Shown here in pieces: positions 46,001 through 51,897 of a stretch of DNA of 51,897 bases. The stretch comes from Klebsormidium nitens (taxonomy: Eukaryota; Streptophyta; Klebsormidiophyceae; Klebsormidiales; Klebsormidiaceae): positions 1 to 51,897 of the forward strand of contig DF237557.1 in NCBI GenBank assembly GCA_000708835.1. Direction: 5' to 3'. The translations under genes and the position numbers were made by a program. Position 1 is the first letter of the stretch. Each line of letters starts with the position of its first letter. Below the pieces are notes generated by a model. That model had not been told where the DNA came from, made no database searches, and saw nothing but the letters and a program-made list of their open reading frames with translations.

Positions 46001-49000
46001 AATCCATCCGCATGGCGCGATTGTCTCAGCCTGTGCTGGCTTTGTTTGCAGAGAGAGAAGGCGAAGGCGCTGCAGGCGGTGAACGGGCTGGAGCGCGACC
46101 TGTCGACCATCGAACGGGCGGCCAAGGCTGCAGTGGACGCAGCCAAGGCCACGCCCGAGGACGAAGGTGCAGAGCTGGAGGAGGAGCTGGCGGTAAGTCA
46201 CGCGAGCAAGGCAGGCAGGCTGTATGCAACACTTGCTGCTCCTCTTCGGGGTCAGGATGCGTGTGTGTCGCGAACAACTCCGGGATGCTCTGCAACAAAA
46301 CTTTGGAGGGGCTGGTCGCGACGGCCCCCCTGTCCGACCAAGTGCGCTCCTCTTTACCAGCGCCATCGAGACATGCACCCCCAGCAGAAGCTCGGCGGTT
46401 ACAAGCTATCCTGGAGTCGTCATCTTAACCACGTCCCCAGGTGAACAGTGGTTGCTCACATAGTGAGCGTTCGTGAGACCGCACCACGTTCTGGCCCCTG
46501 CTCGTATACTGACGCCCCTACGTGGGTGGCGTGCAGACGATCGACGCGGATCGGGCGGAGCTGGAGGCGCCGCTGCCGGACCTGCAGCGGCAAGCCGCGG
46601 AGGCAGCAGACAAGACGCGGCAGCTCAAGCAGGACCTGGCAGCGCTCACCGGTGAGGGCCCGCCCTTTGCGCCCTCTGATGGTTTCGAAGAGTCCGGCAT
46701 TCGCGTCGTACGGTAGAGCAAGGAAGGCGCAGGAGTCCGCAAGACCGCATGCCAGTGGTGGACTGGGTGGTTTTCGGGTGCCCTTTAGGCACCCTAAAAC
46801 CCTAAAACATAAAAATGTGGTGCAGACCTAGCTTTAGCAGCAAGATAAGGAAACCTGCCTTTAAGAGTGACGGGGCTGTGATGAACTGTGCCACAATTGA
46901 TGACTGCACTTCTGGTCTGCGCACCTCGAGCGACCCGTCGCCCTTGTTATCCAAGACTTAAACGGAGGATTCATCACATGCGCACCAGTCTCGCTCGCTG
47001 AGGCCCTCCAGGAAGGTGCCACGTCGAAGTGCAATCTGTTGATGACTCTGGCTCCTGTCTTTTGCAGAGAAAGCCACTGCGTTTGCGGACGCCGCGGAGG
47101 AGGCTCTCCGAGAGATCTACACCGCAGAGAAAGAGGTCAAGAAAGCCGAAAAGGTGCCCGCCACACGCGCCTCGTCGAGCTTGTCGCTGACAGAGCCCGA
47201 CTTAGGCTTCCGTCTGATTGCCTCTGGAGATCCGAGATTCGAACCCTCGACAGCAGTCTTTTCTTGCTCATAAAGGAAAAGCTGTATCTTCATCTACTAC
47301 GAGAGCAATATATACCCTCCTCCAAACCAGCTGCTCGTGGCTGATGGAGAGATGTTAGTGGTGCCTGACTGGCGGGGCGGGCCGTGTGTGTGCAGGCTGT
47401 GGAGCACTACCAGCAGCTGCTGCCGGGCCTGAACCGCGACCTGGAGGCCGCAGAAGCCAAGGTCGCGCAGGAGAAGGCCAGCAGAGAGGTAAGGCCCGCC
47501 CCCCGCAAGCACTCAGGATCACAGAGGCCTAAAATGAGGCAGTGTGCAGTTGGTTCCCATGAAGGTGTGTCCGCCATTTTGCCCACAAGTTGCTCGTTTT
47601 GATTGCAAGTGGTTCAGGCCGTTCCATTGTCAAGCATCCGAACGTGATGATTGAAAGCCTGATCTGTACTTGACGTTTGATAGCCTGATTTGTGGTTGCA
47701 ACTTGTAAGTAAGCGCCCCGCTTCCGGTGGGCGTGGAGGTCAAACGTGCACCCTGGGGCCCGCTGTCTTTCAAGACCTCGGAACATGTCCACAAGCCGGT
47801 ACTGACCTGTTGTTGCTGTGCAGCAAATCCTGCCGCAAGCTGAGGAGCTGTGCCCCGAGAGCGACGTGACGGAGCGGTTCACCAACCCGGACAAGGTGAA
47901 GGCCAAGATGGACCGCATGGACAAGAAGATCAAGGCGCAGGAAGCGAGGTGACCACCGCCGCCACTCAACTTAACGAGACAGCCGCACAGGCGTTGTCTG
48001 AGGCGCTGCCCTCGTCGTACAAGCAATAGTAGTCCTTCTGAAGAGCATTCGACTCGACGGACATCTAGCCGCGCCCAGTGCTAGCTGCGGTGGAGGACAC
48101 GTAGGCGAGAAGGAGCTTCTGTGTATCAGGATCTTGCTTGCATCTGACGTCCCAACTTCGCCCTCGAAAGCTATTCCTTGATGCCACACAGTCATTGCCG
48201 GCTTTTGTCTTTACCTTTCGTTGGCCGTCGCCGTCGAAGTTTGCAGGAGAAATTGTTGCAGAGTGCGCAGCGTGTATCTCAAACTGGAAGGCTGACATCG
48301 GTGTGACCGGTGGTGCGTGCAGGAACGGCGGCACCCTGGACGAGCTGCACAAGCGGTGCAAGCGGGCCCAGAAGAAGTTCGTGCGCCTCAAAAAGTCGAT
48401 CGACAACGTGGCCGCTCCGCTCCAGGTAACACCCCCACCTAGCAACCCGCAACCGCTGCTTGTCGGTCAAGACGGGGAAGCATGTGCTGGTCATGGTAGC
48501 CTCCGGCAGTGTGTACCCCGGCACTGCATTGAGCAATATCCCGCAATGATTGGTGCTGCCTGGGGTCACTGCACAAATGCATGCCCGAGTCTTGTGCCTG
48601 CCTGACGTGTAGGGTGGCTGGCACACGCTCTCTGACTGCAAGAGGTGAGCAGGAACGTATGCAGGTCCGGCCCGAAGGCTTGAATGGGTCGTCATATTGT
48701 TCTACTATCTCAAACATGCTTTCCGTGTACAGACGCTTCAAGAGGGGCTAAGAAAACGGCAGAAAAAGCTGAGCAAAAACGCCAAGCTGTACAAGCAGGA
48801 GATCAGCTGGAGGTGAGGCTGTGCTCTTGGGGTTGAGCAGCCGGGAAACCACGGCGCTGGCCCCGCCTGCCTCTCATGCGTGTGCTCTTTGACGCAGACA
48901 ATACAAGACATGTTTGAGGCGAGGATGAAAGCTTTCAAGAGATTGCGGAAGCGAACCGCCTTCAAGTTGCAACTCAAGTAAGTGCTTAATCAAGGGGGGG

Positions 49001-50179
49001 TTCTTGGGCCTGGGCGTGAAAGAAAAGGGAAGTTGGGAAACTCAGTAAAGCTAAACCACATTACCGTTTCCTCCATATCGACTGACTTACAACAATCAGA
49101 AGTTGCAGGTTGCTCACGCATTGGTTGTTCTTCAATGTTGCCCGTGTATTTGTTTCTGACGGCACGGAGATGATCCTGTATGATGCAGCTTCAACAGCAA
49201 CCTGCACAAGAAGGGCTTCACGGGCAAGGTGGACGTGGACTATAGCGCCATGAAGCTCACTCTCGAGGTCACCACCGCCGACGGCTCCAACCAGGCCGTC
49301 ACCGACACGCGCGCACTCTCAGGTACACCCCTGCGCCACATGACGTGGGGCTCCGCACCAGGCTTGTTGGCTTCTTCGCCGAGGTCTTGGGTGCGCTTGA
49401 CACGTGCGCTTGACAAGTGGACAAAGTTGACAGCAGCCAGCCGAAGAAGTGCCTGGGTGTAGCCATCAGTCCGGGCGACCCCAAGTTCGACTGGGTACAT
49501 TCCATTGCATTGACCGTGCGCAACTGCTTTTGCGACTAAGATTGTTGATTTCTGACCTGCCAACGGTGGTCTGCTGCAGGCGGCGAGCGGTCCTTCTCCA
49601 CGGTTGCTTTTGCCCTGGCGCTGCATGACCTGTCCGAGTCGCCCTTCCGGGCGATGGACGAGTTCGACGTCTTCATGGTGAGCACGGCATCCCGTAGGAT
49701 CGAAGGCTGTGCGGGTAACTTTCTTTACGAGCCTGCTGCTGCCATGTTTACATTCATGCAACACAGACAGGGCGCTTTCGCTCAGCTGATCAGCCTGCAC
49801 CTGGCCATCTGAGGCTATCTTCCCGCGCTTACGCAGGACTCGGTCAACCGGAAGCTCAGCCTGCAGACTGTGGTCGACTTTGCCGTCAAGCACAAGTCGC
49901 AGTGGATGTTTATCACCCCGCACGACATCAGGTACGTCGCTACCACGTGTTGAAAAATGTTCTTGGCTCCTGAGCTGGGGCCGGGTGGCCGTCCTTATCA
50001 GTGACTCTGGCACACGAGGGACCGACCTCTATGTCCTAGCGGTCTGAATTTTGCAGTTATTCTCAGGGGATCCCTGCGCTGTCTTCATGACTCAGGTCCT
50101 GATTGTGTTGATCTTTTGCAGGGACGTGAAGCCTGGGCCCTACGTGAAAATTCAGCAGATGCATGCACCACGGCCCTGA
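40089..50179 (+). CDS. SMC6: SMC6 (SMC5/6 complex ATPase), 26 exons per transcript
   Basis: Exons 1-13: 40089-40299, 40760-40865, 41042-41178, 41378-41433, 41662-41748, 42054-42377, 42747-42863, 43141-43352, 43492-43567, 43737-43811, 44091-44192, 44334-44497, 44683-44785. Exons 14-21: 45069-45178, 45618-45825, 46052-46192, 46537-46651, 47068-47153, 47396-47488, 47824-47948, 48323-48425. Exon 22: 48733-48812 (22a) or 48898-48977 (22b). Exons 23-26: 49189-49322, 49580-49677, 49837-49931, 50122-50179. Product 1071 aa, normal for the family. Nuclear partner of SMC5 in DNA repair and chromosome segregation. N-terminal ENFMCHSN and Walker A GQNGSGKS (residues 67-74), coiled coil from about 185, hinge about 480-650 (GPIGAEL...[10 protein letters not shown]), second coiled coil, ABC signature LSGGERS near 987, Walker [13 protein letters not shown], ending FITPHDI...[11 protein letters not shown] second possible start lies at 40113. 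AATAAA follows 8 nt after the stop. Confidence 0.93.
41927..41958 (+). repeat. Short tandem duplication in SMC6 intron 5
   Basis: A 21-bp unit, essentially CTTGTTGATCGGATAGCGTCA, occurs twice in direct succession. The edges are approximate (the full pair runs from about 41916 to 41958). Confidence 0.8.
46776..46807. repeat. Hairpin plus two interstitial telomere-type repeats
   Basis: A 7-bp stem (GGGTGCC, 5-nt loop, GGCACCC at 46776-46794) runs into two copies of CCCTAAAA (46792-46807), the complement of the TTTTAGGG found at the right end of the window. It lies inside SMC6 intron 17. Confidence 0.8.
48733..48812 (+). other. SMC6: SMC6 alternative exon 22a (land-plant-like version)
   Basis: 80 nt, enters at phase 0 and leaves with two leftover bases, acceptor TGTACAG and donor AG|GTGAGG. 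It encodes [19 protein letters not shown] and YKQEISW; joined to exon 23 it gives [13 protein letters not shown], resembling the TWQFN-type sequence I recall from land-plant SMC6. See exon 22b. Confidence 0.75.
48898..48977 (+). other. SMC6: SMC6 alternative exon 22b (animal-like version)
   Basis: 80 nt, same phases as 22a, acceptor GACGCAG and donor AA|GTAAGT. It encodes [13 protein letters not shown] and [13 protein letters not shown]; joined to exon 23 it gives [13 protein letters not shown], aligning without gaps to the corresponding animal SMC6 segment with its conserved Arg-x-Lys and RR-x-x pattern. Including both 22a and 22b shifts the frame and meets a TGA inside 22b after about ten codons. 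Confidence 0.75.
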
Positions 50180-51843
50180 TTGATGCAATAAACGTTCACG
50201 GATTGTACTTCACTAGGTCAGCCTTAAAATATTCGGGCAATCGGTTACTACATGCGGGCCCGGCCATAAAGGGATTGATTGGTGACCATACATTGCGCAA
50301 ACGGACTCGCTTTGAGTTGCTGTGAGTCAAGCAAGTTCTGAAGCCGATTTGGTCTGGCTATTGCGTGACGCGCATGCATGCCGAAGTCCAATTGCAAAGG
50401 CCACACCCAGGGTAAGTTTGCATGCCCCCTACACTTCAAAACCTAACGGGTATTATAAATCGTCAAGCCAAGTATCTTGTTGTCACTTTTGTCACTCTTA
50501 CGATTGAACCGTGACTCTATGCGCGCGGCTTCATATGAAATCAAAACAATCAGTGCAGGTGATAGTCCCGTATGTACGTTCAATTCTATCCGATTCGGTA
50601 CACTAATCGAAAGTAACGAGCTCAAGACTCCTGCATATATTGCATATGCGCACAGGTCCTAGCGCCCGGCGTCGGAAGCTAGCTACAAAAGAATACTTGC
50701 TGATCCGTCTAGCGCGCTCTTATGCGCTTACAAATTCGTAAATATAGCCAACTACTTCAAAGAAAGATCATTGCATGACGGCCGGCCGGCGCGCTGCGCG
50801 TGCTAAGGTTAATCATTGAATTAATTAATATCATTGATCGATCAGGGTTCAACGGTAGAACGCCTGGGCCGCCGGGCCAGGCTTGCCATCCAGGAAAACT
50901 TGCGATGAAATTAAGGGTTCCGTCAATTGTGTGGGGTTACGTGAGACTCAAAATCCTTGTTTTTGAAGCAGAAAAGCTGCTGGGCCCCAGTTAACTGATT
51001 AGTAGAGGGCCTTAGTCGCTCAATTTCCGAAGTTCGACCTCAATCAAAGCAATCGATAAACCGGTTGGCTAGTAAGGGTTCGGCCACTAGGATCACAAAT
51101 ATAAAAATGCCCGGCCCTACTAAGCTGCCGTTTTTGAAATAAACATATGTCTGGCATAACAATAAAAGAAGCGATCATATGCCGGCCATGCTATCATTTT
51201 CAAGGCAGCCCCGGACAGGTTCAATCACCATATGCTTGCAAGAACACTAAATTCTACTATATATGACAGCAAAAATGCGAGGGACTTCGTTTGGTGAGCT
51301 TGTAAAATACTGTAACGGCCGGCAGTACTACCACTGCACTGGGCCGCAAAAGGTGCACTACGATGGCATGCCAATAAACTTGGTACAGATACCGTCTCAC
51401 GGAAGGTTCAATGACGAGATGCAATGACGAGATGCGCTACTTTCGGCCCCCAGACCAGAAGACCAAGCACAATCTGATGGCAATTAAGCAGCTTGGCATA
51501 CCGTACGTACTCAGTCGATTTTTAAGCGCGGTATGACATATGCACATGCCAGCTATAAATTTGAAACGTACTGGTCTGCCAATATTACAATATGCCAGTG
51601 GTAAAACCCTAAAAAGCTTCGACGATGCATACATACTTCGATCAACATGCATCAGTTTCAATATCTAAAATAGTACATCGGCAAAATCAAGATTAGTTGT
51701 TTTCCATTAGTTTTTTTGAAAATTTATTCTAATCGATTAATTTGTTTTTGCAACCGAGGTTGGGATTTTAGGTTGGTGACGTCAGCGTATACAAAAAGAG
51801 GTTGTCGTTCAGTCGTTTTTCAGGGCTTTCAGAATCTGCGTTT
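50180..51843. other. Subtelomeric gene-free spacer
   Basis: No gene is supported between the SMC6 stop and the terminal repeats. The texture is AT-rich with many short palindromes (TTAATTAA, GATCGATC, GGCCGGCC, CATATG), like the other 3'-end spacers. One isolated CCCTAAAA-like motif lies at about 51606-51613. Confidence 0.5.
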
Positions 51844-51848
51844 TTTGA

Positions 51849-51897
51849 GTTTTAGGGTTTTAGGGTTTTAGGGTTTTAAAGTTTTAGGGTTTTAGGG
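51849..51897 (+). repeat. Telomere-type TTTTAGGG repeats at the right edge
   Basis: Five TTTTAGGG units and one variant (TTTTAAAG) run in the G-rich orientation 5' to 3' toward the right end, as expected for the start of a right-hand telomere. The variant unit fits the degenerate proximal part of a telomere. The array is cut by the window end, so its length is unknown. Confidence 0.85.

Noticed and set aside
47225-47250. tRNA-like T-arm (GGGTTCGAATCTC on the minus strand)
   Set aside because: No A-box, anticodon arm or matching acceptor stem is found at the right distance on either strand; TTCGAA is palindromic and the rest is chance within an SMC6 intron.

Overview
This is nuclear DNA from a green-lineage eukaryote. 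The genes have many introns with canonical GT-AG junctions, GC-rich exons and introns of roughly 80-1000 bp. The proteins are eukaryotic housekeeping and plant-type families: a Root_cap-domain secreted protein, Prp3, ribosomal protein L35, an RBR E3 ligase, an SLC25A38-like carrier, a NUDX1/NUDT15-like Nudix enzyme and SMC6. The Root_cap family, plant-like RPL35 and Nudix sequences, and the TTTTAGGG telomere-type repeats at the right edge suggest a streptophyte green alga; a Klebsormidium-like organism is my best guess, at moderate confidence. All exon structures were assembled by hand from reading frame, intron phase and splice sites, and every internal junction listed keeps the frame open.

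Layout. 1.1-5.2 kb (+): 7-exon secreted Root_cap-domain gene. 5.2-11.0 kb: gene-poor, with one doubtful ORF. 11.0-13.5 kb (+): 4-exon FAD-dependent monooxygenase-like gene. 15.4-21.3 kb (-): 8-exon PRP3, divergent from the 5-exon RPL35 at 21.8-24.9 kb (+). 26.2-31.7 kb (-): RBR ubiquitin ligase, divergent from the 10-exon SLC25A38/Hem25-like carrier at 32.5-36.5 kb (+). 38.1-39.2 kb (-): 4-exon Nudix hydrolase, divergent from SMC6 at 40.1-50.2 kb (+; 26 exons per transcript). The last 1.7 kb is gene-free and ends in TTTTAGGG repeats pointing off the right edge, so the window probably reaches a chromosome or scaffold end.

The genes are unrelated in pathway (secretion/cell surface, splicing, translation, ubiquitylation, mitochondrial glycine/heme supply, nucleotide or prenyl-phosphate hydrolysis, SMC5/6 DNA repair). 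They share an organisation: three consecutive head-to-head pairs. The spacers at convergent or 3' ends have a distinct palindrome-rich, AT-richer texture that the divergent promoter regions lack.

The most interesting signals are three. SMC6 carries two adjacent 80-nt exons of identical phase at the same protein position; they cannot be used together without a premature stop, so they look like mutually exclusive exons, one resembling the land-plant and the other the animal form of the segment. A PRP3 intron is built from about seven tandem copies of an exon edge, each with its own potential 3' splice site. The FAD gene has an in-frame duplication in its last exon with a second splice acceptor at the repeat junction.
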